DNA from: Strix aluco
Taxonomy: Eukaryota; Chordata; Aves; Strigiformes; Strigidae
Reading direction: 5' to 3'
DNA: 64,000 nt
Assembly (NCBI RefSeq): GCF_031877795.1
Contig: NC_133933.1
Coordinates: 635,001 to 699,000, forward strand
The notes beneath the pieces were generated by a model that saw nothing but the letters and a program-made list of their open reading frames with translations, had not been told where the DNA came from and made no database searches. The stretch's first letter is position 1. Every line of letters begins with the position of its first letter. The position numbers and the translations under genes are program-made. Below, in pieces: positions 35,196 to 50,100 of the stretch.

Positions 35196-38100
35196 CTGTC
35201 AAAAAAACCCGAAACACCAATTTATGAATTGTCATTTTGACATTTCTTAAGCAAGCTTTGTGGACATAAATGAAAAAATTCTAAAAAGTTTTTTTAAGTT
35301 TCCAGACCTAAAAGCGGTATTAAACATTTATGGTACATACTGATGAGTTTTCTGTACAGCTTACAAGCAAGTACTTTGAAAACCAGGTATCGGACAGATC
35401 ACAACTACCTCGAGTTAGTTCCTGTCATCCTGATTAACTCAACAAGTCAGATGATCAAAACTTCCAGTCACCTTTTCGCTCACTTGCCCGCTGTCATCAC
35501 TCCTCACTACTTCCCAGGCTATTTCATAGACACTATTCTTTTGACTTATACTGATCACGCAGAGGTAAAAGCTTAAATTCTCTATACGCTCAAATCATAA
35601 AGAGAAGAATCTCAGAAAGTAATACAAAGCACAGAACCTTTAGGTACCCTTGGTGCCTAAACTTGCACCAGACAGCTCCCAATTTTTTCTTTTTGGAGAA
35701 AAGAATTCAGAGCTAGAAAAAGCAGTTTAGGTGAATACTCCTCACGGACTCAGTGGAGAAAGACTGCAGTCTTTTTCAAACTGGTGAAAGAGACAATTTG
35801 GAAACAATTAAGCTAAAAGCATTACGGAAATGCTCTGGAGGAAGACTGTAAAGAGACCTCTTCAATACCCTTCCAATCTGAATGATTCTGTGATGAAAGG
35901 GATTAATGAACAGCCATGGACTAGACTTGATGACTCAGGTGGTTTCTTTCATTTCTGTTGCCAGAAGAATATTGTCTAATGCTTAAAAACCAAAAATCCT
36001 TGTCAGAGAGACCATAGGTGAGAGGTCATGTTATGTAACAAAAAAATCCAGAAACACAGTCCAGACTCAAGTCACAGACTACCTCCATCAATTCAGCTGT
36101 GAATGGATATGTTTCAAGTTCAATTGTGTCGTTAAAAATAGATGGAGTCTGATCCTTATTCTTGAGAGGTCCTCGTCACAGTAACTGGCTTGCTTTATCC
36201 TAGAGCACTTCTGGGTTTTGGACAGATCTACTCAAGAAATTAGAATACTAGCAGAGTACAAGGTGATTTTGGGCTTCTAACAAACCATCATTGATTTACA
36301 GAAATATTCTATTTGTCTTACTCCTCTCAGATTTCTATGAACTCCAAGGTCATTTTCTTTGCCCAGTAGAGTTAAAAAGATGAAACTGAAGCAGACAAGA
36401 GTCTCTCCTCAGGGAATGAAGTAAAGCACCTTCCTTCCCGTTGATGTACGACAGATCTGACAACAGCTCTTACTGAAGACAAGTGCTGAACTGGAAGAAG
36501 AAGAGTAAATCTACTTTGCATCTATGGCCTTCCATCTGAACCCTGATGAGCGTACCACGCATCAGTACACTGGACAATTTTATGCCCTAGAGATTGACTG
36601 TCTTACCAAATTCAGTGACCCGGAAAGGGTCAAGCTGCGAAATTCCAGATGATTTTATGTGTAACACAGCAAGTACAGTTTCTCAGGACACAGTCCACAC
36701 TACTGAATGCAGATGTAACCAGTATCTCCACAAAGTTTTAAAGCAAATCTACTCGTTAAGAGTGTTACATCAGTTCTGTGTCCATATATGGGATACCACA
36801 CAGTTAAAATATTTTTTAAACTAACCTCACTTGAGGTACTCTTGTTGCTTTCTTCTAAAAACTGTTGCAGGGTAACAACTTCACTTCCAGGAGAACCGGT
36901 TTTGATCTGTTTTCCATGACTATCCAGTGTTTCCGGCGTTCTTTGCTGGAGCACAGGACTGGACCGTGTATGACCTTTCAGATACTGAATAGGACTGCTG
37001 CTGCTGCTAGACCAAGCCTCATGCTCATGTAGCAGACTGAATTCCCCACTGCTGTGACTCTGTGGCCTGCTTTGATTGTTAATTGCACCTGCTTTTGGGG
37101 TACAGGGTATTAAGTATTTCCGTAAGAAAAAAAAAATAGATGAAAGTTGTTAAACAGTATAACCTACTCAAATCTGGAACATTATCAGATTCAGTTAACA
37201 ATAATTCTACTTAAAATACTAAAAAAACATTTGTCCTTTTTTACTCAAACCAAATATATTAATACAATTGCACTCCCCTGACTTACCTCTTAAAGCTCTT
37301 TAAACATGATGTGATGGCTTCTGAACTAAAACACCACCTTTCACTTGTAATCTGCGCCCCCCATCTCCATAACACCATATTGCCTCCACTCTTGCTCAGC
37401 ATCACTATGAGGCCCACGCTCTAATATAGTATTAATGAGTTTTACATTAAACAAAATACAAAGAAGGGAATGGAAAGAAAATATTTTCTTCATAGTTCTT
37501 CAATAAGAACTATTTAGGAATGCTGCTTCTCTCCAACAGTTTCTGCCGTTACTTCTAGTTTATTACAATTGTGACCTGAAGGAAGCATATGCCATTAAAT
37601 GCAAAAAAAATCTCCACAACACCATTTCTTGTTATTTTTCAATAATTGTGAATTGCTTAAATAGACGATGAATAAGGAATTATTTCCTACTCCATGTTAC
37701 TCCTAAGAAATGAACTTAAGTTTGAAGAATGATCCATTGTTTACAGCAGAAATTTCTAATACCATATAGAAACTGGGGCAAGGACTACCCCAAAGAATCT
37801 TTTACAGAAGGGAATAAGGAAGAGACACAAAAATAAACTAATAAAAATCTTAAGCTAGCCTATGTCTCTAAATTTCCAAAGAGATACTGTTTAATAAATA
37901 CAAGCCATAAATATTAAAGTGAAGTCTTCAGTTGGCAGCACTCTACTCTAGCATGTGCAATGGTCTCCAGCTAGAATGGCCCTTACAAACAAAAATATAT
38001 CAAGGCTCATAATATGTGAAATTTAGAAAATATTGTTAAATCCAGGAATGTTGTTAGTCTTTTAAAAACAAAATACAGAAGTTTTGAGGATGGTATTACA

Positions 38101-41100
38101 TACGCCATTTTGTCTGGTTTGTGTTGTATGCTATACAGCTTTAGAGCAGCAGTGCACACGTAGTAGGATGCAAGGAGATGAAAAATGGAGCAACTCCTCT
38201 GCTTAAAAACATGCAATTCTAACTTAATTGGGGGCAATTCTTATTCTGGAACATCATTACTTGGGTTAGGTTTGGTTTAAAATCGTTTGAAACTAATATC
38301 ACCCTTATAATATTTATTAAAAACTAAGTTCTATTAATGCTGGTATCCTTTCCTAATCTGGGGAATGAAGGCTCTAACATGCTTAAAGAAAAACATGCTG
38401 TGGTATGTTGTGGGAGTATTTTTTTTTCTTTTAACCTATATAGATGATCTTACAGAGAAAGTAATGGAAATGAAGCGTGTATGCAAATTCCCCTACAGCA
38501 TACCTTTGACTTCATGGAGTGAAGCATTGTTATTGCTATTGCTAGTGGATGTCCTGCCACTATCAAGGCTGGCTGGTCTGGAAGCTAAATGGAAAATTAG
38601 GAGACACTGTGATGAACAAAATTTTAGCAGATGACATGGTACCTTTACATTCTGCTCTCAGAATGCTCAGAGGCAGGAATCATGCACTATTTCACAGGCT
38701 GAGCATGCCCATTGTCAACAAAGTGGTTTCTTACAGATCAGAAAGCGAAGGGATTTCCAGGCAGTCCAAGAGGACACTTTAGAAAAGGGCACTACAGGAA
38801 TAGTAAGGTACAAGGGAGAGGAAGAGAGAAATAGAGTGTACATTTAGAATTGAAACTGATTGGTTAGTGGGAAACCAGGATTTCAGATGAAAGGATGGGC
38901 ATGCAGAAAGCTGCTCGTGATTAGGTCACTTACAACAGATTTGACAAGGAACCTTGCACATTGTTGAAATGCCACGAACAGGAGGAGCAAGAGCATCTGC
39001 ACAGATAATGTCCTGTACTCCTATCCAATACAACGGAAATGCACTGTTACTATCTTCAAAAACGTTTGTTGCTCATACTAATTTCAAGTGTTTATACTAG
39101 GCTTAAAACTTCGCGTCTAAATAATCTATTACAGCTTTCACTTCATAGCTTTGCTTGAAGGAACACGCAATGATTTTATAAAACACAGTACATGACAAAT
39201 TTAGGTTTCACTGAACAATAAACATTGAAGACATCAGGCCAGATTTGGGTTTTTTAGGATTGAAATGACAACTTCTTCTATTTCACTATTAACTCCAAAT
39301 AAATTTTTCAGAGGGAAAATGTTTTCATCCTGTTCAGATGCACTTCACAGATACTTTCTACTAGAGATATAGAACATCTATCTGATGCAGTAGTTCAGAA
39401 AGAAAAGAGTAATCTGAAGAAATGATACTATCCATTCAAGAGATATGCAAATCACAGAAAGCATGCTCACTTGTAATGATGCCATTCACTTTTTTTTTTG
39501 CAAACGTCGTTAACATTCACATAATATATCCTTAATTCATTTAATTCAAGTTCACATCTTACCATGAACTCTTGATCCTGTACTAGAATCATCACTAATA
39601 CCTTGTGGACTTACATCTTCAAAGGATGTAGTATCTATACACAGAGACATAAAAGACAATGTAAAATAAAATGAAATTAAAATATTACTGAAATACTTAT
39701 CTGTAAAACAAACAAAAACATTTTTCAAACCAATCCATTTTTACTTAGGTAACATTCTGTAGGAAAAATCCTGAAACATTTTATAACTGCAGTTATTAAA
39801 CCCATTTGGTATCTTAGCACTGCAACTCAATTATTTAGGTTGCTTTTTGCCGAAAAACTTAAAACATAAGTAAAGGCAATATTTATATGAAATTGCTGCT
39901 ACACATAGTCACATCACTGTGCAAAAAGCTTCCACCTATACCTTTATTATTTAGCAACTGCTTGGATCTGAAGCCTGTAGAAGAGTTGACAGTTGCAAAG
40001 TTGATAGCTGTAGTAGAGAAGGCCATAGCTCCCAATTCTTTCCTCCTTTTACCCGTAGATATATCATCAGGACCCTCCAGATGCTCAGAACTACCTGTCC
40101 ATTGTCCTCCTGCTAGGACCATGGACTGCACCAGGTCATTCATGGCTGGGATGCAAATGAAAGCAAATGATCAGCATGGTCAATGTATTTGCTTCTGTTC
40201 TTATTTTGTATTGCAAAATGCTGGACAGTTTTCTAAGCATTAAAGTGCATTGAATACTGGAAGATATAAACACAAGATCATCCATGTTATGACATGCAAT
40301 CAGCTCAATGAATGAGAAGTGGTGTAAGTCAGAGATATCTTTCAGCTCAGTATGGTTCTTAAAACTGATTTTATTAGATATAATCACCATGCTTGTGCTG
40401 CAATGATACGCAATATGTGTGTCAGAAGCTTTGATAGACTGTTTGCAATGATAAAATGGAATGAATAAGGATAAAATGGGCAAAGGTGCTAATACAATAT
40501 AATGTCAACAATGATACGGGATCCTTGTACAGTGCAGGTTACTGCAGGGATACTGTATTTTACATAATAACAAATAAAAGGATCTGAAAAAGATGACATC
40601 TGATGATATTCACCTTTACTTCACAAAGCTAGAGAAAATTGTCCATCCCTCATTACAAAATAAAATAAAATAAATCAATACAACATTTTGGCAACAACAA
40701 GTGATGAATACTCGAAGAGTGACAGACCACCATATAGCCTTGCACTATTTTCTACACTTTCCTTTAACAAAAAGTTACAGTGATCTCTTAACAAAAGGCT
40801 TATGAAATGTGTAATTTAGAACTGCTTAAGTTAACACAGTGCACTGTAAATTTATATACACAGAGATGTGTGTATATAGACAACTATGTATACAAATATA
40901 TGCCATCACAATGCACTGAATATATATATGTATGTGCGTCTGCTTGTGCATGTACATGTGGGGGTACGTGTGTGCACATGTGCACATATATAAAGTATTC
41001 AGTGCCAAGGTTTAAAAAAAAAAAAGAAAAAAGAAAAAAAGAAAAAGCTCCAGCTCCTTGTATTGTAGCAGGACTTGCACATTGCAAAATAGGAGGAAAA

Positions 41101-44100
41101 ATACAGCGCAGTCCAGGGAGAGGTTAGTGAAAAATTAGTAATGGAAGCCAGTGTAGCCATTTAAAAGAAGCTGAACTGTCATAAAGTCTTACACATGGAG
41201 CGACGGTAGAAGGCCTTCATTTTGTCTTTTTCCTTCGGTCTGTTCCTCAAAAAGGGCAGTCTTTTCAGTGCAACCACTTTTATGTCATAGCATGAGGAAA
41301 AACGGAAACAGGGAAATGAAAGAAAAAAAGGGAGAAGAACAGATGGAAGTTAAATGTTGAAACTAAGGACAGAAATGAATGTCTGAGTTTAAGCTATGTA
41401 TGCTATGCTAAAAGCTATCATTCCCATGCTTCCGTGTGATAATGAGATATGAAAACTACACTGAAATATGAGAATTACACTATGAAAACTTTAATATACT
41501 CAGAAATGCACCGAAAACAATGGTGAAGAGTGTAACAGTTAGAAATTTCTGTCAAGCTCTTGAAAAAAATATATGTAACTTCTTTGCAGATGATTATAGA
41601 AATTGACGATTATATAGTTTTACTGTGAAAAATAACATTTCTTGAACATAAAGAAAAATGTGAAGCAAAAAAAGCTTAACATGAAAGCAACTCTAAGTAC
41701 AACTTATACTTTAAAATATGTTCACATCATTATTTTTTGAGATTCATAACTTTTTATAATGTTTTGCCCAGCATCTCTAGTAGGACACAATCTATTACCA
41801 ATCTTCATTTGTTACATTTTGGGCTCATTAATAGTTTTTGTCATCTACCGTCTTGTACAAAAATTACACAGACCTTATGTTCAATGTACTGTTTTTGTGC
41901 AGTGATTTTAATATTTTAGTGAAATAATCCACTTCAAATTTCTAATAAGAAAAATAAAATGAAGATTTATTGGCTGGAATGGTATACACCAATTTTCTTA
42001 GCTGAAAAAAATACCAAAGATTAAAAAGAAATAGCAAAAGAAAATCCAATGTGAGCGTTGCTGTAACATTTGGAGAGGGCTAAGAGAAAGTTGTGATACA
42101 TAATACCAAGAAACAGAGTTAAAATTACTAATAGTATTAGAAGATGGAGGAGGGGGAAATCACAAGTTAATCTTGACCTTAGATTCAGCTCTTCTGCATT
42201 AGTTATTGATTACTGGCAGACACCTGCATTGTGAAGCATCAGATAAATGTGTCAGCTGACTGCCAAGCACACAGGAGCCACATGCAAACAACTGGCATGT
42301 AAAGATCCAGAAAGAAATGCATAATGAAATTACTGAAAAGGTCTTATTTATGCAGATATGAAAGCAGCGTAGTCCAGTCTATCAGCCCAAAATCTGCTTA
42401 TTTTAGCTCTCTCAAGTCACTTTTGAGACACGAGCTTTGTCGTTTGCCTTGGTTTCCTGCTCAAGCAGCAGCTGGGCATACAGCAGCTTCTATTTGATAT
42501 AGCAGGGCATATATACATACGCATTTACAAGTGCACATTGTAAATGTTACCCTGAAAGAGAAACCTTTCTGCCTCTCCATCACATGGTTCTGTGCTTGCA
42601 CTTACAGCAACAAGTTTACAGTGCTATACATCTTACAGCTCCCAACGAGCGCGTGACTGGAACAGCCACGAGTGTCCAAAACCAACACAGAAGTTCTCAC
42701 ACTGGCAGAATCTCACTCCGTCGTGATCGGAGAGGGACAGCAAACGCCCCCCTCTGTCAGCTCCTTACGACACGGGGTGGGGAAGACAAGAAAGGTACTT
42801 GTGCTACCTCTGTGAGATAGGAGTATACTAACTACAAGTTCACTTTGGAATTATTCGCTACATAGGTACACAGATATTGTACTATCTACAGATACTTGGA
42901 GGTACTTCGAAGTAACCAGAGTTTTGTTTTGGTTTGCTTCAGATCAATAAAGCATTCCTCCTCTTGTAGATCCTGAGGAAACAAGCCAAAACCAACATAA
43001 ACAGAGATGCTGACTGGCCCAAAAAAAGAAGCAAGGCTGCTAAACCTCCCATAAAGGAGACATGCGTGTTGTCTATCTAATTGCATGTAAAAGTACATTT
43101 CTAATAACTCCCTGCCAAAGGAACATGAGGCACCGCATCAGACTGATTTTCTAACAGGTAAATAACTAAATAGTTTTGGCACTAATCCCATTCAAAGAGG
43201 TAATTCTATTTCTAACTTTTTGTCACCATGGTGAAACATGATTCTTTTGTAACTTCTATAACCCTTTGAAGACAAGATAACTGATCCCTCTATAGACAAC
43301 TGATATGGACAAGATAACCGATCCCTCTTAATTAAAAATGTCCACCCTCATCTTATTAACAAGTAACCAGAGGATGTTCAAGAATCCTTTGAGTCATCTG
43401 TGATTCTTGTTCATTAACACAGATCACTCCAAAAGGACTGATTTATGGCTCTCAGCAACTGTACCGAACAGGAAACTCCACTGCAACTACTGATGTCCTG
43501 GAAATCGTACATCAAAACCTGTCCTTTGGCAAAATGCAACCTCCTTGAGACAAGGATTTACACAAGTAATTTCTGCCTAGAACAAAAAATACTGGATTGG
43601 CAGAGCTACAGCAGAAACAAACAGGACATCACAAAGTTTAGGTTAAGCAGCTTTAGCTCTTACCCCTTTATTCCAACAGACTTTAAAAACAGGATGGCAG
43701 GAGGACTATTTTGGTCTTGGTAATCATCTACTCAAAGAAGTCTAGATATAATTCACTAACTTTTCTTCCTCTTTTCAGTATTCTATGAACATGTTCTTGC
43801 TTTCTGAGCTGAGAATGAACGATGAGTATTGCAGAGAATTCCATCACTGGTCAGGAAATCTCCCATTTTGTAATCCTCCTACTGTTTGCCAGAAATATTC
43901 TGGGGATTTCTGCATGGATAGTATTAAAATCCTTACATCATTCCGTTCATGCACACAAGAAAATGTTAGGCAGACATCTTCTAAATGTTTTGGTAATAGA
44001 AAAAGGAGCCCAATATACTTTTTACTCCACCATGATACAATGTGTCTGCTACTGGTACTACTATTTAAACCTGACAAGCTTACTAATAGCCTTAATTCCT

Positions 44101-47100
44101 TGGGACACTGTTAATAAGCTGAAATGGCTGAAGTGGAAGATATTAAAAACAATCTGTTTTTCTCCACCAAAAAAAAAGAAACTCCACTTGTTTGACTTGG
44201 GTTTTCTATGCAAAAAGCTCAGAATGGTATCCCACCCCCCCAAGAAAAAAGGCTCTGCACGAAGCAGATGTCAGATCTGTTGGTACTCACCCGATTCAAA
44301 CACTTAACACAGATATGAAAAGCAAAGGTGAAACTCTGCTATCTGAGGAGCACACGGTGTCCACAGCACCTGCAGGATTTACCTGGTGCTGCATGCAGTA
44401 AGAGACATACAGGCACCCCCTCCTTTCCAGAGAACCTCTGGAACCAGACAGGGCTTCAAGCACTCTGGGAGACCTCACGTGCTGTTTTCTCTGCAGAACA
44501 GGGTAACCCGATTTTTTCACCAAGATCACCTATCTTTGTAAGAGAATAGGTCTCTTGAAAACATTTGCATGAGAAAATATCCTGCATTAGGAAAACAGTC
44601 TCCATCACCACCTTCCAAAGAAGAAAATCTACAGATTTCACATAGAGAATCTGTATCAGTAGTGGTAGCAGCAGGATAATTCACTTAGGAATTGGTATCT
44701 CCTCTCAGTTCTCTGACAGGGGATATGGGGTAGGAAACCTATACATCTCAAAGACCACTTCATGTCAGAGACTCTGTCCTCTAGCTTTTGAGAGCCGCTG
44801 ATTTGTGCCAGTGACGGCAAGTTGGGGGATGTAAGCTGCCTCCTCTTGCCTTCTGAAGGACATGCAGGACGCTTCACCTCCGCAGTTCCCTCCGGATCCA
44901 TCTCCATTCCCAGACGCAGGAGCTCAGGGTGAAACACGAGCTGTCTCCTCCCGTACCCACAACTTCCTTCAGCCAGTGTGGAAAGCTACAACACCTGAGC
45001 ATTTGCACAGACAGGCAGCGACTCATGGGTTTTCTCTGTCTTGTAGCTTGAGTGGAAGCCGCTAGTGCCAAGCCACTTCTTACAGAAAAGAAAGGAGCCA
45101 CTGTATCTTGATATTTAGAACTTACAGTCATTCTAAAAGCAGAAGAAATAAGACTGCAAAATGCACACCATTACTGGTACTTCTCACACTGAGACGTTCT
45201 CTTAACTTTGTGAGATGCAAACTGTCTCAGTAAGACTGTCAGCATTGAACTGGCACATAATTCATCCAAATTCTATCAAAAACTGTGGTTGCCATGGTGA
45301 CGTGTAATGGAGGAAGGTTAGGATCCAGAATTAGATCAGCTCTTCCAGTTTGTGGATAAATACACTGGGATTAAGAGGAACACGAACAAGGTCCACAGAG
45401 TAGAAAATTAACGAGGTCTGAACAATTTCAAACCTCTTTTGAGGATCAGCCACCGGAACTTCCCATGGCTCCACCAAGAGGGTAACTGCACACTACAAGG
45501 TCCCAAGTATCATGCAAAGAAAACTGTCACATAAAAGAGCCCTTCCACAACATGAAATCACTGACACAGATGCATATGGTCTAAACCAAAGCATGCACGC
45601 TCTTGATTCAAACCAACACACTTACAAACACACCTACTGCAGCTTCAGTCTATCCTGAATGCCACAAGACTTCCAGTTTGTGTGTAAAAGCAACAGTTGC
45701 TTTTTCAAAAATTCAAAAGTCCCTGTTCTGAACCTTAACAGACCCTTACGCACTGAAAAACACTAAGCTTCCCAAATTGACAAATTAGCGACAAGTGATA
45801 AAATGTACCCTTGAACTTAGTATTTTTTTCAGTTATTAAAAAAATACACACAAATCTGATTTTAAGTTTCCTTGAAACAGTGTTTTTAGAAGTTTTTAAC
45901 TTTGACTAAGCTTCTGCAATAAGCACAGAAGAAAAAAAACTCCATCATAGTGGCTTTAATCATTTCTAACACAGTAAGTTCATAGCTGGCACAAAAACCC
46001 AGAATACTGATCTGCTGTCTTTTGAAATGCAAGACATTAAATTTTAAAAAAAGTATTGCAAAGATTTTAAGTGAATTTTATTACACTTGTATTCTGATGC
46101 TTTTACATGCATGGCCAAAATGGTTTTGGTGCATAATTGTTGAATACAATCATGACAACCTGATAACTTGGTTGTAATAATATCTCCCAAGTTGTGAGAA
46201 ATTGGGACAGTTTATGATTCATGCCAATAGCGGATAACAGAAGATATAGATAAGAAATGTACATGCTGCACAGAATGTGGCCTTCTATACTGTGGGCATC
46301 CTAACATGACTGCTGTTAGGCTCTTTCAAGGTTAGCAAATTCTGTCTGGAATATTTGATCTATCCACACCTCTGTAACCCTCCTCAGTCTCCCTCTCAGC
46401 CACTTAACTCTAATCTTTAGGAACAGTAACTATCCACATCATCTTAACAGGTTACGTCTCTACATTAACTCTTCCTAGTGCATACTCAAATACTATCACA
46501 ATTCTTCACTGTGGGTTTTGTTGAGATGCTGGAGAAACACCTTCAGACAGAAGATCTTTTTAGCAACTGAAGGATGTTAGCACAGCCACAGCTTGGAAAG
46601 CACTTCCAAGAGAGGGGGAATGATTCATGCTGGGACAAGAGGGAGAAATAAAAAAGGGTGCCAGTGGTGGCATCTGACATTCTATTCAAAATTCTGCTTG
46701 CCTGACCCAGTAACATCTTACCCAAGCACTGTGAATGTATTTTAACATTTACCTTTAGAGCCATAGAAATGTTAAAAACTAGTTCCTGTCCAAACACTCC
46801 AGGAGTTTGCAAGAAGTCAGTATAGATCTGTCATTAATAAATTAATCCAGGCTTCATTCCTGAAGACTTAACAAGTTACCTTTAAAAATCCTCCAAGCAC
46901 ATAGCTTTTTCCAGCACCTCCTGACTTTTAATCAAATCAAGAAGACATGTAGCCAAGGATTATTAAAAGAAAAATAAATGTTTTGCAGTACTCACTACTA
47001 CTCTTTTTGGTCCCCAAGGTCTGGCCATCTTCAAGAGAGTTTGAGCCCACAGAGGAACTATCTTGACTGTCCTGGTGGGGCAGCTGAAGAAATCCTTCAC

Positions 47101-50100
47101 TGGATTCTGAACGGGTAGGCGTAAGGGTCACAGACTTCAAGCGTTCTCGATTAACATCCTTCTTAGATTTTATCAGCTTCCTCATTTTCAGAGTAATCCA
47201 GTTACCCCTTCTGTTACCAATAATACAGTACATTTATTGCATTTATAATACGTTACTTATGCCTTCAGACGTTTCCTAATTTGTATGCAAGAACACAGAC
47301 ATGATTCTGCTCCCCTGAAGTTTAACAAAATCTCAATTTGCAGGTGGAACAGAATAGCTATGTCATGTTTTAGATTTATGTTTATTTTTATATCATGTTC
47401 ATCAGTACCTTCTTGGCGGAGATGGTTCATAAAATTTGTACTGATCCATTATCTTCTCCTCCAATTTCTCCTTCTGTCGCCTTAATTCATTTAGCTTGTC
47501 ACTGTAAACAGAAATTAATGATAATCTATGCTTCAAAAATATATATAACGTGTGAGCAGCATGTTCCTTTGGATATCTGTTATCTGAAAGTTGTCGTTTT
47601 CACAAGGGATTCTTATATAGCACTTGTTTCTTACTGAAAAATCAAGGAAGAGATACAGCTAACAAGCAGTCTTACATTTAATGTCATGATATAAAATTGA
47701 AAAATTTCCATTTGCCTTTATCACACAACAGTATTCTCCCCCTTTTTTAGTAAGGAAGTACATATAGGCTCCAAGAGAACCAGTTAGATATGCACATTTT
47801 CTCTTCTCTCAAATTCACTAAAAATGTTTAAAAACAAACACAGGAACTTTGCTTGTAGTGGAATGAAGAATAAATAACATTTTTATTTCTCATTTGATCA
47901 TCACTAACGGACACAGTTGCACTGATGCTTTAGAACTAAAAATATCATGTTTGGAGTTTATCTGCTTTTCATATAATAATTTAAATTTTTGGAATAAAAA
48001 GAGAAGTATTTCAGAAATAGCATGTGTTAATTGCTATATAAAACAAAGCTTTTTTAAAAATATATAGGTATTAGTGTAACTGTCCTAATCACAGTAATTT
48101 AATTGTTTTAAAAAAAACTCACATGTACTGCCTTTGCTCTACATGGAAGAGATCCTTGCTTTCCATATTCTGCTCAAGTAATGTTCTATTCTGTAGCATT
48201 AATGTCTGAATTTGATCTAGTAGATGTCTGTTTTCCTCCTCCAGATTTCCTTTAAGCTGGCTAAGCAGCTGTTAAAATATATGAAATGGTACATGCATAT
48301 ATATGTGAGAATATTTTACACAGAGATAATAAGATTATGAAGAAAATTTAGGTCTACAAAGAATTCTGGTAGTCAAATCAAACAGAAAACTTAACTAAAT
48401 CATGACTCAACTAACATAAGCCTCTTTGATGCTTTAAATAACTTAACACAGTTTACCTAAAATGAGCCCAAATTTTTGTATTGCCAGTACAACAGGCAAA
48501 TTAATTTGTCTTCAGACCCGCTTCATTATCGATAAACCAAATGACTAAATCTCAAGCGCTTCGTTTCATTTTATGAATCTACAAATACACTTGTACAAAT
48601 ATGACAATGATACCAGCCTGAAAAACAGCGTAATTCCACATACCTCACATTGATTATTTAGTTTTGTCGATGTAATATCCAGTTGTTGGTACTGTTCTTT
48701 GAGTTTAGAAAACTCAGCTTCTAATCGCGTTTGTTCTAGTTTGGAATTGTTCAATAATGTTTTCAAATTCTTATGATCAGTTTGGAGAACTTCATTCTCT
48801 CTCAAGAGTTGACTGTATGTATGAGTAAGCCTGGAATTAAGACACCATAAAAGAATACACACAGATAGAAGGAAGCGTATTCATTACCCACGTTCCCTAT
48901 GAAACTTCCAAGGCCCTCTACTACTCCACAGAATACATATCAACGTTTCTTACTATCACATACTGTAGGTAAGTCATCTCAGTCTAATTTTTGTAGGCAT
49001 GCAGTCTGCCTTTAAGGCAAACACTCTGGGTTTCCTGTGTATTTTTTTTTAAATTTCTAAATTTAAATCTAAATCTAAAGGATTTCTAAATGTGGACATC
49101 GCAACTAGTTTTAAGATGCCACTTTTCAAAACATAAGAATCTTACACAACAGCCAGACCTTCTTGCCAACACAACATAGTAAGTAAATAGGAATGGCCCA
49201 AACTTTGGCAATCATGTAGGTTGCATATATTGATTCCTGGGCTTCCTTTGTCCTTCCTCCTAAAATGACTGTTTTGACGACTAATGGAGCGGAGCTGCTA
49301 TAAGGTGAGGATTGCAAATGTCCTCAATTGCTGCGTCAGGTATTAAGGAATGTGAGAGGATACAACACTTGTTCATCAGACTATACTGGCGAGTGCTCAG
49401 AGCTTTACTGATACACATACCAGACTTTCACTTTACCTTTCATTTTCATCACGAAGTTTTTTATACTCTGCTGCTACAGTTTCATGTTTTTCATTTTGTT
49501 GTAGCATTTTCTCCTGTTCTACCTTGAGGACTTTCTCCAATTCTTCCAGCTGCACTTTCTGTTTCAGCAACTGATTGTACCTGCGAACAAAAAATAAAAT
49601 ATTTAAGTTCCTTTTTTTGGAATGACAATATGGAATTTTTTTGAAAAGGTGATCTTTCAAAGTTTTAAGATCTTAATGTTATATTTAAGTAATACTAATT
49701 TTATTCATAGTAGTTATACAGGTTTTTTTGCTTTTTGCCCAGGAATCACAGACTCCCAATTTTACTCATGTGTATTAGTATTTACCTATCTTCTAGGTCC
49801 TTATGCTCCACCTCCAGGTTTTTGTGTGCAGATTTAAGACTTCCATGTTTAGCAATCAGGGATTCATACTCGGCAGCTTGGCGTTCGTGCAGATGTTCCA
49901 GCTTTTCATGATCTTTGAGAAGCGAATCATACAACGATTTCAGATCCTCACGTTCCTTGAGCACACATTCATTTTCGTTTTCCAGAGCAGACTGCTGGAT
50001 CAACAGTTGTGCATTCTGATTCATAAGAGATGTGCTTTGAGAATTAAGGGTGGAATTTTCAACCTGCAGGCATAAATATTTGACAAGAGTTGCAAATAAA

